A stretch of 64,000 bases of DNA, taken from NCBI RefSeq assembly GCF_032854445.1, contig NC_088300.1, forward strand, positions 50,461,682-50,525,681. Direction: 5' to 3'. The notes beneath the pieces were generated by a model. That model saw nothing but the letters and a program-made list of their open reading frames with translations, made no database searches and had not been told where the DNA came from. This document shows, piece after piece, positions 1 to 12,800 of this stretch. Within the stretch, counting starts at the first letter, position 1, and every line of letters starts with the position of its first letter. The translations under genes and the position numbers were made by a program. The DNA is from Liolophura sinensis (taxonomy: Eukaryota; Mollusca; Polyplacophora; Chitonida; Chitonidae).

Positions 1-441
1 AAACAGATGAAAGAAAATGCTCTCAGACAGAGAAAAAAAACCAGAGGAAATTCCATATATATCATCTGGATATTCTCTGAGAAGGTTATTCCCATAACTT
101 TGCACTAGCTCTTTCATATCGACCTGGCTGACTGGCTGCACTGGATAAGATGTAGAATGGAATTGTTACAAACGTCAAAGACATGTAAGCAGAACATGTA
201 CATGCACTTGAAATAAAACATTTCAGTCTAATTTTGCATAATTTAAAAAGAACACAAACAGATTTTGACTATTTATTCTACACAAATTTATTTATCTGAC
301 TGGCATTGACAGATTTAGGCAAGGCGAGAGGTTTGGGAGGGAAGGGTGTCTCAGTGTCTCTCAGACGCCCTATTCTGACAAAATTAACATTGGAGAGATA
401 GCAAAAATACGAGAAACAAGACAGCCTGCTTTGATTGGTTT

Positions 442-685
442 ATTTATTTCATTGGTGTTTTATGCCGTACTCAAGAATATTTCACTTATACGACAGCGAC
501 CAGCATTATGGTGGAATGAAACCGGACAAAGCCCAAGGGAAACCCCCCACCATCTGCAGTTTGCTGGCAGACCTTCTCACGTATGGCCGGAGAGGAAGCC
601 ACCATGAGCTGGACTTGAACTCATAGCGACCACATTGGTGAGAGGCTCCTGGGCTAGCCCGCTAACCAACTGAGCCAAACTGATT
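442..685 (-). repeat. tRNA-derived SINE, near full length
   Basis: Read on the minus strand it has a tRNA-like head with a degraded A box at about 660-685, a B box (GAGTTCAAGTCC) near 610-621, the conserved body, and the AACACCAAT tail followed by AAATAAATAAA. It lies in DNAAF9 sequence left of the last resolved exon and is moderately diverged from the copy at 55156. Confidence 0.85.
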
Positions 686-1006
686 CGAAATTCTGGGTAT
701 ATCCATGCTGTCATTTACTGCTCTCTGGTTTATAAATTTGTATGTGTACAGGAAACTACAGTGGCTCAATCAAACCTCAGCCCTTGCAAAGTACTTGTCA
801 CAATCTCCTGACTTAAAACAGGAGCCAAACCAGCAAGACCTGGATTCTGCTACTGTCAAAACAATGTAATAGCTAATTACAGTCAGCTAGGGCTTCCTTG
901 ATGACGGAGAGTTAATTAAAAATTATCAGTTATCATTATATGTTTATCACACACTGAGGATGTTTTTAGACATCAAAATTAAACGTGAACCAGCCAAATA
1001 ACCTAC

Positions 1007-4000
1007 CTTTGTGGGTTGTTTGTTTCACTAACACGTCCGTGTTTGTAGTATGTCAACAGTGGCTGTGAACATCAAAGGGAAATAGCTAGGTAAGACAACT
1101 CTGTCTATATATAGGACAAACTATTTTTTTTATTTACCCTGAGTTACTTTACAAGATTTAGTGATAAGTGAAGAACATGACTGCTCAACTACAGACGAAG
1201 CAGGACATGGAATATTCCACCCAAACACGGCCAATGTCAATATGTTCCAGTGTAATATACCTCATAATGAGCTTGGGAATAATTTTTAAGATGGTGCAGG
1301 ACATAATGGCAAATCTTTCATCTATTCACATTATTAAAAATGTTACAATGTTATTTAGATGTACATGACAATCTTGTCCTGTACCAAACTGTTGGCCCCT
1401 ATCATAACACTCAGGCAGTGGCATTTTTCAAAAACAGTAACACATTTTTCTTGATTTTGATTCATTCATCCACCTTATAGGGCCACTTTTGATCAAATTT
1501 TCAGAAAAACTAAAGTGTCAGCATCAAAAGTATCATTTTATGGCCTTTATACGCCCCTGAAGGTTCATTTTTACATGCCAAACTTGGGGACCAATATTAC
1601 AACCTTTTCACATATGAAAGAGCAACTTTCACTGCAATGCATATTTATTTTGGATTTTGGAGACAAACCTGTATTGGCTGGATTGGCCAGTTTTATGGCT
1701 TCACAAAAAAGTATAATTTTATCAGTGGAAACAGAATAATGCCTTCAGAAAATGCTTGAATAAACACCTTGTAAACATACGAAAAGGTTGAGGAATTACA
1801 GTATATATAGTATTTGCTACAGCCTGACACTGTCCTCGTTTTGCTGCTTATTTCCATGCTTGCATGAATCTACAACAGATTATGGAATTTCTGCCCAAGT
1901 TTCGCATGTGTCAGACTGTCTCACTTAAGGAGGATTTCAAATTCAGTAATTACACTAATTTGCATTATCTACAGCTAGATTTGAACTTACATTCTCAATG
2001 ATCACAGGCCTATCAACTGCAGAGAGAACACCGCTTTAGACGAATGAGACAGTATGACTCATCACAGATTAAAGTTTAACCATGATACGTACTTCTCCTA
2101 CTGTACCTTCTGTGAGGCAACCGGTCTCACCATCCAAGCTGAAAATAAAATATGAAATTGATTGTAATGTAACCCTAGCCACATTAATTCAGTATTAACA
2201 AGAGTCAAGGTGAACACAACATACTCCCCAACAATTGCATTTGTTGTGAAATGTATGAAAGAATACCAGCATAACTGTGGTGAATATAATCCCTGAGGAG
2301 GAATTTTCATGGGTATTGATGATGGTATAGTGGTAGCCCGGACAGGAAATCATTTCTATTTAAATATATAGTATATATAAGGAAAATGGCTATTCGGTTA
2401 CCATGACAACTGCGAAAGTGAACAAATGTGAGTCATGACATATCGTCATCTGTGTATCTATGTATGCCCCAAAAATTAAAACGGTACGTAAAAAACAGTT
2501 AGAGTTGTAGCGCTGACTCGAAAACATATCTATTTATATAGTGTATATAATGAAAATGTCTACCTAGTAATCATGGCAACCGTGCAAATGGACAAATGTG
2601 AGTTGCAACACATCATCATCTATGTATCTATATATACACCAAAAATTAAAACTCTACGCAGAAAACAGTTGGAGTTGTAGCCTGGACACGAATTCATATC
2701 TATTTATACAATATATATAAGGAAAATTGCTATCTTGTTACCATGACAACTGCGAAATGGACATATGTGAGTCCAGTTACATAGTCATCGGTGTATCTAT
2801 GTATCCACCAAAAATTAAAACTCTATGTGGAAAACTGTTGGAGTTATAGCCGGGACATGAAATCATACCTATTTATATATTATACATGTGGGAATGGCAA
2901 TTTGGTAACCATGACAACTGCGGAGATGGACAAATGTGAGTCCCAATACATCGTCATCTGTGTATGTATGTGTCCACCAAAACTTTGTAGTTGGAGTTAT
3001 AGCCCGGACACGTATACGCTAAAATCCGGACTCAAATACGCTACACGACAAAATTGCTACAACATAATACGTATAAAAATGTCAGTATTTAATATAATCA
3101 ACAAGCAATAACTCAAAATACGACAATAACTCTTCAGACAAAACTGCAGATTTTCCAGCAAGACCTGGATTAAAAACAGTAACCTCATATATGTACGTCA
3201 AAATCTAGAGATCAGGGTAAGGGCAGACGACTCAATCAACAACTGTCTTTTAAAAGGCCAAGCAAGTAGAACACCTATTCTGTTCTAGTATGGAGTGATA
3301 ATCAGGTCACACAACAAGTATGACACCTGTGTCACTCAGTAAAAGGAAACGTAAACTGATCTGTCGTAAGACATCACTTATGCCAACATTAATGAAGATG
3401 TCATGTAGTTGTGGCACAGTTATTGGACATTGTGAGGGTATTCTTTCCTTTCGACCTGTCAATAAGAATCTTGTAAACAGGAAATCTAGACCACTGACTT
3501 ACACAGGTAAGAAGGCCAGCATAAACCCATTCATAGATACCCTAATTCCTCAACATATCTGCATATGAAAGAGCTACTTTCAGTTTGGTTTTTTATCATG
3601 CACCGTTTTAATATGATTCAGAAGACAAAAGCACATGGGTTAAGTTGCTCAGTTTGAGGGCTTCACAAAAAGTATAATTTTATCGGTCCACATCACTCAT
3701 AAGCCCTCATAACGCATTTCAACAAACATCCTACAAACAGGCATAAAGGCTAAAGAATTACAGTACATGTATTCCTGTACTTACATGTGAATATCAAGTG
3801 ATGTCAGAAGGGAACTCCACTGCCTCTCAAACAAAGGCAAATTCTGCAAGAGATATCAAAGACAAATGCACAAATAAACAGCGTAAGCACATGCTATGCA
3901 ATAAGATATGCTTTAACTTCATACAGCTGTATAATTTCAAAGTTTAAACTTGAATGAAATAGCCAGTAACACAAAGATTTCATGCTCAGATAATGTCTGA

Positions 4001-7000
4001 GATAATGTCTTTTCTCTTGATTAAAACTATTTGCTCTGACTGCCATTTCATACAACATCCAAGGCAGATTACCAGCTGGTTGTCTGTGGCGGGACTTATA
4101 TTTGTATTTATGTATGAGGATATCATCAGTCTAGTGCACGTATACTCTATGTCACAGACCTTGGAGATAAGTGTTTCCATGGTAACAGGGTCAGCCATAC
4201 TGTACAGTTGTTCAACTTGAACACCAACATCCTCGACCTGGGGGGAAAAATGCAAAATCAAAACTTTGGTCATACAAGGTAAAGTAAATTTAGATCATCA
4301 ACTTAACCAGTTATGGAGTATACACTGGTTTATTTTGTTTAAAATTGTGCAATGTCATGAGGAAAAAGTGAACAGGAATAATCAGAACACACTTTTATTT
4401 GACCGACTGTCTAGGAGAGAGCACAAAAATTTAAAAACTGATGATTCTTCTTGTGTTCTGAGAGCAAAATGTAAAGATTGTTTCTCATTATCAACAGTCA
4501 GCGCCAAAACACTCTAGCACTCTGCGTAATTAACCATACTTAACTCACTTGATACTTCATTGTGAAGAATCCACCACTGTCAAAGTAAAATAAAGATTAA
4601 AAAGATAAACCTACCTAATTAATTCCAGCGATAAACCCACATTCATACCATAGGTATGCAAGGCTTTGATTTCTCAAAGAAAAGGCAAATCTAGAACTCG
4701 GGATTACAAAAACATCTACATGCACAATGACTGGCTGATAAACCTAGGAGATTATGGGGTTAAAGCTTATGTCTCAGACACCACTAATTTCATGTACAAT
4801 ACCTGTCAATAATACATGCATTCCATGTCAAATTAGCAATTTCTTAGCAAATTGACGGACAAGGCTAATACTTACTATAAACTACAATGTCAAAATACTC
4901 ATGTACGGACAAACAATCGTACAGACATACACATATCAAGGTAAGGTCCATGTCATGAAGTTCAAGATGAATTTGGTAATGGTTGCCTCATTGGTTCTAC
5001 AAATATCATGTAGACAAGGTCACGATGAATGACAATCCCTGGACAGCACAAGCACAATACAGGTATATCTCTCCAGATATAAAAATGCTACATTAGACAA
5101 AATGTTATACTCCATACCCTCCCATCTCGTCCAAGGCAAAAGCCTGTACAATTGGCCATTTCTCAATCTTCATCTTGTCAAAAGGCTGGGACTGTGCTGC
5201 AAATGGAAAAACATTCGTATGACATATTTCACGAAGATTATGATGATTTGTTTTTAGCTCAGGTTGCTTGAACTTCAATATCACTTTTCAACAGACATTG
5301 CAGTTCAGTGCATACAACAATGATGTTTAGTGAATAAAGCTGTTTACGGGAGAAATGTTTCACTCATATGATGGCCATGGTTTTATGAGTGGAGGAAATG
5401 GAGTGGTCAGGGTAATGTATATTTAGCTAGTTACTGACAAACTTCTTGTGTGACGTACAGATATGACCACCATACTGGAAAAAGACAACTGGTCTTCAAT
5501 CAACATCTGACTTCACAAAAATGACAAAAAGTGCATTGTTCACTGCTTACTTGCATGAGTGTCACACAAAAACTGAGATCAAAGGCCAGAGTTGAACCCA
5601 CACCTCTTGTGTCCCAACGATTCAAAGACAAGCATGTTAATCACTTGGCCACGGCCTGGGCATCATTTCACAAATAAATCTTCAGTTGTAAATCTTAATC
5701 GTAAGTCCTAAGCCATACCAGTCGGTACACACTAAGGAAGAGGAAGTATTGTTTTATGAAACGGTCGTATGTCGCAAGATTTAACTTAGGATCAGAGTTG
5801 TGACATAAGACTCTTAGTGAAATGGGAGCCAAACCCCCAGTTGATAATGGCTGAATAAAGAGACCTTTCTACACTGTAAAAGTATGCTCTGTGACATGTA
5901 CTGTACATGAAACACTGAGGTTTTGTCCAATTTGAGGGTTGCTGACACTGTATATTTTCATCTTCTATTACTGAGTAACCGTGTAACAAATCCTTCAGAA
6001 AACCCATTAAGTCAGCACAAAACACTGATGTACCAGATAATCGCTTCAGCCTCATCTTTGGTTTCACAGCTGAACAAATGAAACGATAACCTAGTCAGCA
6101 GGTGCAGATGGTATTGGCTGCAGGATACAAGAATATACACGTCTCTCATGCGATGGTTGCTGTCCAATGATAACCAGGGTCTTTTGTCTGATGTATGAAT
6201 GTATCAATACAGCTGGTGTGGTGTCCACGTACATACATGTACATACCTAGATCAGCAGAGCTGTGAGGGATTCCTACTGAACCACAGTCATGGAACATAT
6301 TCACAAAGCTCCGCATCTTGAATTCTTCCGCCGTGTCCTCATCAAAATGGCACTGAAAAGATGGACAGAGATGTGGCATGTAATCTGCAGAAAAAACTAA
6401 ATGCAATCAACAAGTGCAACAAGAGCAAAATCACTCTTTTACCCATTTTCAAAATGTCTCTTTGCTAAAATAAAATGCACATGAGTACACCCAAAATAGG
6501 CCAGTCATTAATAAGTGTATTTGAGCTGTAAAAGTTCTAAACCTATAAGTTTTGGCTTTGGACAGTTACTCAAGATTATATTTATTACACACAAGTATTA
6601 TGATGAGACCAGTTTCACAAAGATCACACCGGATATTACTGTAACAATGGTGTAATAATTCTTTATACATGTTATATGTCTAATTGGGCTACTGCATTAT
6701 TTTTAGCATTTACTTCCACGGGGTCCACTCTACAAAGTGCGTGGAAATTACATGTACTGGTAACTGGAGTGATATATTGCCATGACAATGCACCTGTCTC
6801 AAAGATGCATGCACTTTGCAGAACCGGTCCCAGGTGTGCAAAGGACATAAATATCAAAATCACTACAATATCCTTCTAATAACAAATTAAACATCATGTT
6901 GACAAATATGATAATTCTAGCATCCTGTGATATTGTTTGGGAGTTTGTTTACATTTGTACATGTCCACCAAACTATACTTACAGTTCTGGGCGTGTTTTA

Positions 7001-9005
7001 CAAAGCTGTCAAAACACTGGGCCCAGCACTTACCACAGTATCTTGTCATGGAAATTGCAGAAAATCTCTTAAGTACTAGTAAACACAGCACAGATCACTT
7101 ACATCATCCCGCAGACAGTGAAGGCGTAGGTTCCTCCAGTGGCTGATGTAGTCTATCAGGTAAGGGTACAAGCCAGAGTGACAGTACACATGAACACTGT
7201 GACGCTTCACAACCATCACTAAATCTACAATAGTGAAAGGTGGCACACAAATATAACTTGGCATTATTCTGAGTATGGATCTGTTTATACAGATACAGTA
7301 TTAAGAACACTGTTCTAATTAAACATTTGGTTTCACTATTCTGTTAATGCTGAAAACCCATGTACCTCATTTAATACAACATAAAAAAAAAACATGACAC
7401 TACAGAATGCTATTCAAATATAAAATGTATCTGTACAACAATTCTTATATTTTCAACTACCATATATATAAATAAAGGGTTTTGTATAATCTTTACACTT
7501 ACCATCAAACTGATCTTCATCAACCAAAGGCCTGGAAGAGAAAGAATCAAGTTCCCATGCAAGTTTACAGACAGTAACTCCGTCTTTTGAACAATAGAAT
7601 CATGTAAGATGTGTTTACACACAGACTCAGCAAAACTAAACTGTTAAAACACCAAACTTTAATTACTATCCAATTTAAATGCATGAATCCAGAACAAAAA
7701 CTATCAGCAATCAACAACTATGCTTTAATATGATATTCATACAATCAACGTGTTAACATTATATAGTTGGAATGCACATCATCGGACATGATGTTTGCTG
7801 TTTGAACAGGGGGCAAAAAAAAAAAAAACAAAAAAAAAACAAAAAAAAAACACAAATACAAAAAACATGCACAGATGCATTCTTAAAAAGTATTACCTTC
7901 CCATGATTGATTTCCAGGCATCACAAAAACCAAACAGAAGATAGTTTGCCAGGTTCTTACTTCCATCGTGATGTCGACTGTCAATTCCTGCAATAACGGA
8001 CAAACTGGTATCTACATGTACGTAATCAATCCATTACACTCTAACCACTTCTTCAAATAATGTGTAATATTTAACACAGAATATGTAACAACCCTAAATG
8101 ACCTAAAATTTCATCCATCACTAAGTCGCGGATTTTTCCAGATTCTGGGAGTCTGATTGATTTTAGATAGGTACTTGGGGAGGTGGTTGGAAGATAGAAC
8201 GATATTCTACACGGAAAATGTAAATTTTAGCACCAAAAGTGCATTTATTTGCCTCCAAAAATGCTTTTTTTGGCCAAATTTTTAGGTCATTTAGGGTATT
8301 ATGAGGTATATTTTTGTGCGCTCCATACACAAAAATACTTATCAGAATATCGTGTTGGGGGAATGTATGGCATACACTGTTGACAGACTTGGATTCAGTT
8401 GCCTGCAGTACACCTTACTTAGCTTTTTTTTATACAGGTAAGTATATCTTATAATACATCCTCTTGTATTGAAATTCAAATCTACCAAGTACATATCTCA
8501 CATTGCATCCCAGAATATAGGTACATGTACAGATGCATGCATACAGATTTATATTGGAGAGAGTTTTACAGGAATTACCTAAAACACAGAGTATAGAATC
8601 TATTCCTGGCAGAGAACCATTCTCCCTCATTAACTCCTGCACTCTCCTCAGACGAGAAGCACTGGAAAACAAAGAATAGATAAGTTGAAAAAAAGTACGT
8701 GTATAAATAGGCCTATACAGTATTTCTTGACAGTAATCTTTGTCAAATAAGGGGCCTTCGTGACCTAAATGGTTAACAAGATAACACAGCAAAGTGACTC
8801 TCCATGATGCAGTCATTGTGAGTTCCAGCTCAGCTAATGTTGGTATCCTATCCGTATTTATGCACCAAGGTCTTCCAGCAACTTGCGCATGGTCGTGGGT
8901 GAAATAAACCATTTAAAACAAATAGGCCTACCTAAGTTCTAAAGAAAAGTAAGGTGAAAAGTAGAAGTTATTTCTATCTATCGCATCTACTGAAACTTAC
9001 TTCAT
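1007..9005 (-). CDS. DNAAF9: Dynein axonemal assembly factor 9 (C20orf194/Shulin family), N-terminal exons; 3' part beyond window
   Basis: Shulin-family proteins package outer dynein arms in the cytoplasm for delivery to cilia. Exons on the minus strand, in order: 9005-9001, 8661-8579, 7987-7897, 7531-7503, 7224-7103, 6352-6247, 5196-5118, 4576-4549, 4237-4160, 3843-3785, 2138-2093, 1062-1007. All have AG/GT borders and their phases join without a break (782 nt, about 260 codons). Blocks I recall from the human protein are clear: DSILCVLGIDSR, NLANYLLFGF, YISHWRNLRLHC, EEFKMRSFVNMFHDC, EKWPIVQAFAL, GGFFTMKY and LFERQWSSLL. The start is the least certain part. The 5-nt coding exon ATG-AA at 9005 has a perfect GTAAGT donor and the phase needed by the next exon (MNASRLRRVQEL). 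The other candidate, ATG at 9473, does not keep frame. Met at 8630 is a fallback start. The human protein is over 1,000 aa, so most of this gene lies left of position 1. Confidence 0.88.
1440..1790 (+). repeat. Interspersed repeat, copy 1 (partner at 3545-3780)
   Basis: It shares CATATGAAAGAGC-ACTTTC, GGCTTCACAAAAA-GTATAATTTTATC and GGAATTACAGTA with 3545-3780 in the same order and strand. Its upstream block (GCATCAAAAGTATCATTTTA at 1521) recurs at 17525 and 55760. The type is unknown; no coding sequence is seen. Confidence 0.6.
2243..3010 (+). mobile_element. Dispersed element with internal ~170-bp tandem repeats, copy 1
   Basis: A unique left part (GAAATGTATGAAAGAATACC ... TTTTCATGGGTATTGATGATG) leads into about four diverged units of roughly 170 bases. 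The unit has CTATTTATAT..., GGTTACCATGACAACTGC, GGACAAATGTGAGT, CATCGTCATCTGTGTAT and CACCAAAAATTAAAACTCTA. Anchor spacing is 174, 170 and 169. The same left part and units occur at 52723-53480, so it is a mobile family and not a local satellite. The layout is like the bivalve 'pearl' non-autonomous Helentron-type elements; that assignment is inference. It lies in the DNAAF9 intron. Confidence 0.7.
3545..3780 (+). repeat. Interspersed repeat, copy 2 (partner at 1440-1790)
   Basis: Same ordered blocks as copy 1 with differing spacers. The left end TAATTCCTCAAC and the right end AAAGAATTACAG are roughly inverted, hinting at a foldback element. It lies in the DNAAF9 intron between exons at 3785 and 2138, ending just short of the 3785-3843 exon. 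Confidence 0.55.
5584..5658 (-). repeat. tRNA-like sequence (decayed SINE head or tRNA pseudogene)
   Basis: On the minus strand AGGCCGTGGCCAAGTG resembles an A box region, GTGGGTTCAACTC a B box, and the 5' AGGCC can pair with the 3' GGCCT. The spacing fits a tRNA of about 75 nt, but the anticodon arm is poor, so a functional tRNA gene is unlikely. It differs from the main SINE and may come from a second family. Confidence 0.4.
7807..7858. repeat. A-rich low-complexity tract
   Basis: Runs of 9-14 A separated by single C, 40 bases from the DNAAF9 exon at 7897. On the gene's own strand it is a T-rich tract downstream of that exon's donor. Confidence 0.7.
8091..8297. mobile_element. MITE-like element with ~21-bp terminal inverted repeats, copy 1
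   Basis: ACCCTAAATGACCTAAAATTT at 8091-8111 is inverted at 8276-8297 (AAATTTTTAGGTCATTTAGGGT). The 207-base interior is non-coding. A second copy lies at 49346-49562. Target-site duplications are not clear. It lies in a DNAAF9 intron. Confidence 0.7.
8751..8901 (+). repeat. tRNA-derived SINE, 5' part only
   Basis: The head (GGGGCCTTCGTGACCTAAATGG) and B box (GTGAGTTCCAGCTC) are followed by the body as far as CATGGTCGTGGGT, where it stops; the 3' third is missing. It lies in the DNAAF9 intron after the proposed start exon. Confidence 0.75.
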
Positions 9006-9884
9006 TATTTGAACGTCAAAACTTACCATGTGATTTGAGGGTGTGAGTGATTTGGGGATTCAGATATTGTTACAACAACAACAGCAACATTTTTCATCCC
9101 ATGAAACTTGGGAAATTTGGTCAGGGACCCAGGGAAATACACAGTTTGCTGTGATAATCTGTGCCACCATTTACAATTTCAACACAACAGCTGTACAATG
9201 TACTGAACATTTAATTTATGACAATTAACCCACAGAGTTTAAAAACTACAGGGGCAACACACGACCAGAGTGAAAAAAAGAGGCACCTCGGACTTATTAT
9301 AGTTTCCTCGTTTCATCTTGACAAAACACATTTCTACGACTATGAGTTATCCTTTTGTTTTTTTGAAAACCAGTTTAACGCTGGTATACGTACCTCACAA
9401 TCGGAGTCAATGATTCTGACTTAGTATTTTTCAAAGAAGCTCGAGGACTTCTTACCCTCCGTAAAGCTGACATGTTGCGTTGACAGGGACGCTGAGGTTG
9501 GCGCTTCCGTGCACTTGTGGCGGGTTGTGATTCTAAGGGAGGTGACTCTGAATTTCCTTCCCTGCTTATTTTTCTTTTTGAGTTACTCGCCTTGGAAGGT
9601 GTGGAAAAGTGGAAAGAAAGAATAAAAAGATGATCTAAACATCATCAGAATTTATTCACGTGGTAACCTGCCTTATATAGCCCATTGAATTTGACTACCA
9701 TGACCGAATTAATAGTATTGCGTGAAAAAATAAATACATAAAATAGAAACAGACGCTTTTCTCTGACGTCATCGGAAGTAGTGTGAAGTGCTGACATCAC
9801 AGTTTTTGTGATGAATGTACAGTAGCAGACGTTTCACATTTTTAGCAGTTTGATGTATGCAATGTGGTAGAAATCGGGACGAAA
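9006..9884. promoter_or_regulatory. Divergent promoter region between DNAAF9 and PRADC1
   Basis: About 880 bases separate the proposed start codons of two genes transcribed away from each other. The part from about 9430 to 9884 is less AT-rich than the surrounding introns. It holds a GGAGG|GTAAGA donor on the minus strand at 9456, which could end a non-coding first exon of DNAAF9, and a perfect CRE with an adjacent ETS-like CGGAAGT. No TATA box stands out in a convincing place. The promoter role is inferred from gene arrangement. Confidence 0.55.
9764..9779. promoter_or_regulatory. Palindromic CRE with adjacent ETS-like site
   Basis: TGACGTCA at 9764-9771 is the full palindromic cAMP-response element bound by CREB/ATF bZIP dimers. 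CGGAAGT follows directly at 9773-9779 and matches the ETS core. The pair lies about 115 bases upstream of the PRADC1 start codon, a usual position for a CpG-type promoter element. Binding is inferred from the motif only. Confidence 0.5.
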
Positions 9885-12800
9885 ATGGGTGACAAAGCTG
9901 GTGACAACTTTTGTTTTATAAGTATTTTGCTTGTATTCTCACAGTGTATTCGTACAGGTATGTATACAGCTATATACCGAATGTGCCCCCGTAAGTGGTG
10001 TCGACATTTGGGTCCTCAGTAAATATGTTAGTTGCGGAATGTAACTGTGAAATCGACCAACACAAAGTGTTGAGAGAGTTATGAGGAATAACTGCTTCTG
10101 ATGTGTTGGATGGAGGGTAAGCCACATTTTCCGCATCTTCACATGTGCATTAAATCACTGATGTCAACCGAGTGGTCCCCATGATTAACTCACCTGTTCA
10201 GAGTCTCGCCGAACCAAAGACGACCTGATAGTTGTACATACAAGTTACGTGATCGATATGAACGCAGAAAAAAATAAGGTAGTTCATGGGAGATAATACT
10301 CATGACAAAATTGTAGTAACACTCGGCAAGTCTAGTAGTCCATTTGGCTGGTTCACTCCCTGCTGTCGTCAGATGGTGCTAATCGTTTCCGCCTCACAAG
10401 TGATCAAAATGGTGACAGAGGGCTTAAAGTTGTACTGGGTCATTTTTGGTTCGGCGAGACTCAGAACAGGTTAGTTGCGTATGGGGACCACTCGGTTGAC
10501 ATCAGTGAAGGCTAAGGAAGATTTAATACGCGTGTGAAGATGCGATAAATATGGCTTACTGTCCATCCGACACATTAGAAGCAGTTATTTCCCGTAACTT
10601 TCCCAACACTTTCTGTTCATCTATTTCAGAGACACATTCTGCAACTATGAACATGCACAATTTTAACAGATACCTTTAGGGATGGATATCGACTGTCAAA
10701 AGAAGTATAGAATTGAAGACACAAGTACTAACAATTATGTATAATGTCTTATCAGCCTGAATGACCAGCACAAAAGTATGTAAGACGAGCTTTGGTCTGT
10801 AGTTCATTATTGAGAGCTTGAAAAAATAATAATAAATAACTTCAGTTATTCAGTCATGGAACCAACACAATCATCTAGTCCAAGACTGCTGTCACATTAG
10901 ATTTGGCAAAATTTTGTTTGGCCAAGGATGGCCTCAAATCCCTAGATTGTTCTTGCGTCTAGTTGCACAAAAACGTTACCAGAGCTATATATGTAGGTGA
11001 GTCACTAAGTGCTTGGGGTTTAACGACGTACTTAACAATTTTTCAGTCATATGACGACCGGGCCCTTAAAGTGCATGTGATGTGCCTCCTTGTAGCAGGA
11101 TGGATTTCCACCACTCGTGTCTAGTGCTGCTTCACTGAGATGACTTGCCGAAGGCGAGTAAGCTGCCCCACCCGAGCCATTATACTGATACAGGTCAACC
11201 AGTCCTTGTGCCATCCCCTTAATGTTAACATCAAGTGAATAAAAAGGTCTTAGGTGTGACCTGACCCAGGTCTGACCCTGGATCTATATATGTAGGCCGT
11301 CTGACATTAAGTTCCTTAGAGATCCCGACGTCTTCCATAAATATTGCCTTATACATCATGATTGATTGACATCTGACTGTAACGCTCATTCTTATGACCA
11401 GTAACCCTTAAACTAGCTTGCTAAAATGATGTGGAGTTTACATCTGTCATCATGTGCCAGTCGTCAAAAAGCACATGCCTGAAAACGATTAATAAAAAAA
11501 AGAGAGGCATATTCTTACTTCCCTTTTCATGGAAGGCTACTGATATTAATTATGAGAAAATTGAAGTATAAACTAAAAAGTTAATTGCAAGAATAAATAA
11601 TCTTTAGAGATTAAAAGATTAAACTTTCACATATTATACCCAGAAATTCATTTTTCAGATAACATAAATAAAAAAGAAACCAACCAATACCTACCTAAAC
11701 TTCACAAACTGAGATTGTTACACCTGAAAAAAAAGAGACTACTATTAAATTTTGCCTGGCTTGAAAGTGTGCTTTTTTGTCCAGATAAAATGGATGAACT
11801 GTATTTAAGTTGGATATTTAAGTGATTCTCATAGTTTTATGGCTGGATTATATTATTCTTAGGAACATATGTCCATGCATTAATTGTGATTTATTTGTTA
11901 TGCCACATTTGCAGTCCGTCAAGAGCTAGCAAGTGTCTCTGACCTCAGAGTTTTGGACGAATCCTTGCATTTTGAGCTGGTGGAACCAGAACAGGTCGCA
12001 TACACATACAAAATTAGGCCAGCAAAAGATATTGGGATAAGTTTTGTAAGTACATTTAGATCTGTGTTTTCATTAAGTATGAAATGAAGTCCTCTGAGCG
12101 CACTTTATAATATATTTCATGTGTGTTTGACCTTTGAACACAACATGTATCTGCCTTTAATTCTAACAAAAATGTTTGTTTTAGAATGTGCTACATGTAT
12201 TTTAGAAGGTGCTACTTGTATTTCAGAAGACGCTACATGTACGTACGGTTTTAGTGTACATGTGTGTCTTAGCTTACAGTTAACAAAGCAGTAATACCAG
12301 TGTGGCAAAAGCCTGTTTCTTTCCTAGCTATATGAAGTGTACAATGCTAAAGATGATGTTAAATATCACTCACTTAAACACAAATTGTAATATTTCCATA
12401 ATTTTGGTCAACACATTATTTTTCATGAAGTGGCCTGGTTTTTTTTCTCTTTCAGCAAAGACGATACACAGGGATTAATTTAGTGCCAGCTGAACCGTAT
12501 GATGGCTGTAGTAGGATTGAGAATCATTACTTAATACAGGAGCAGGTGGCTCTTATACAGAGAGGGTAAGTTAATAAAGGGGCAGAAAAACATTTTGGTT
12601 GTATACGTGTAGTCATTGCTCCCACTGCTCATGCATGTAAGGATGTTACTGGTAATACTGTGGTGGTTGTTTTAGCTGCGAGTCTTGTTTACTTGTGGTA
12701 TAGGCCTGAAGTGCTCTTTGAAAAGAGCAGTTGTAACCAGTGCTATAGTCTGTTTATTTTTGAGAGTCGCCTATATCCATCTGTCTGTAAAATCAGTCAT

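Noticed and set aside
49-135. Possible further DNAAF9 exon with acceptor near 118-131
   Set aside because: In the phase required after the exon at 1007 the frame hits a stop, and the only donors are weak; the readable frame (QVDMKELVQSYG) is out of phase. Left uncalled.
435-626. Recurrent short open frames reading like [14 protein letters not shown]...QHYGG at several loci (435, 14000, 18314, 23477, 55131)
   Set aside because: They are antisense translations of the tRNA-derived SINE body and not a protein family.
5584-5658. Functional tRNA gene
   Set aside because: A and B box-like segments are present, but the cloverleaf arms are poor and no credible anticodon loop could be drawn.
9456-9473. 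ATG at 9473 with donor GGAGG|GTAAGA as the DNAAF9 start (MSALRR)
   Set aside because: It enters the next exon in the wrong frame and meets a stop at the following junction; it may be a non-coding first exon.
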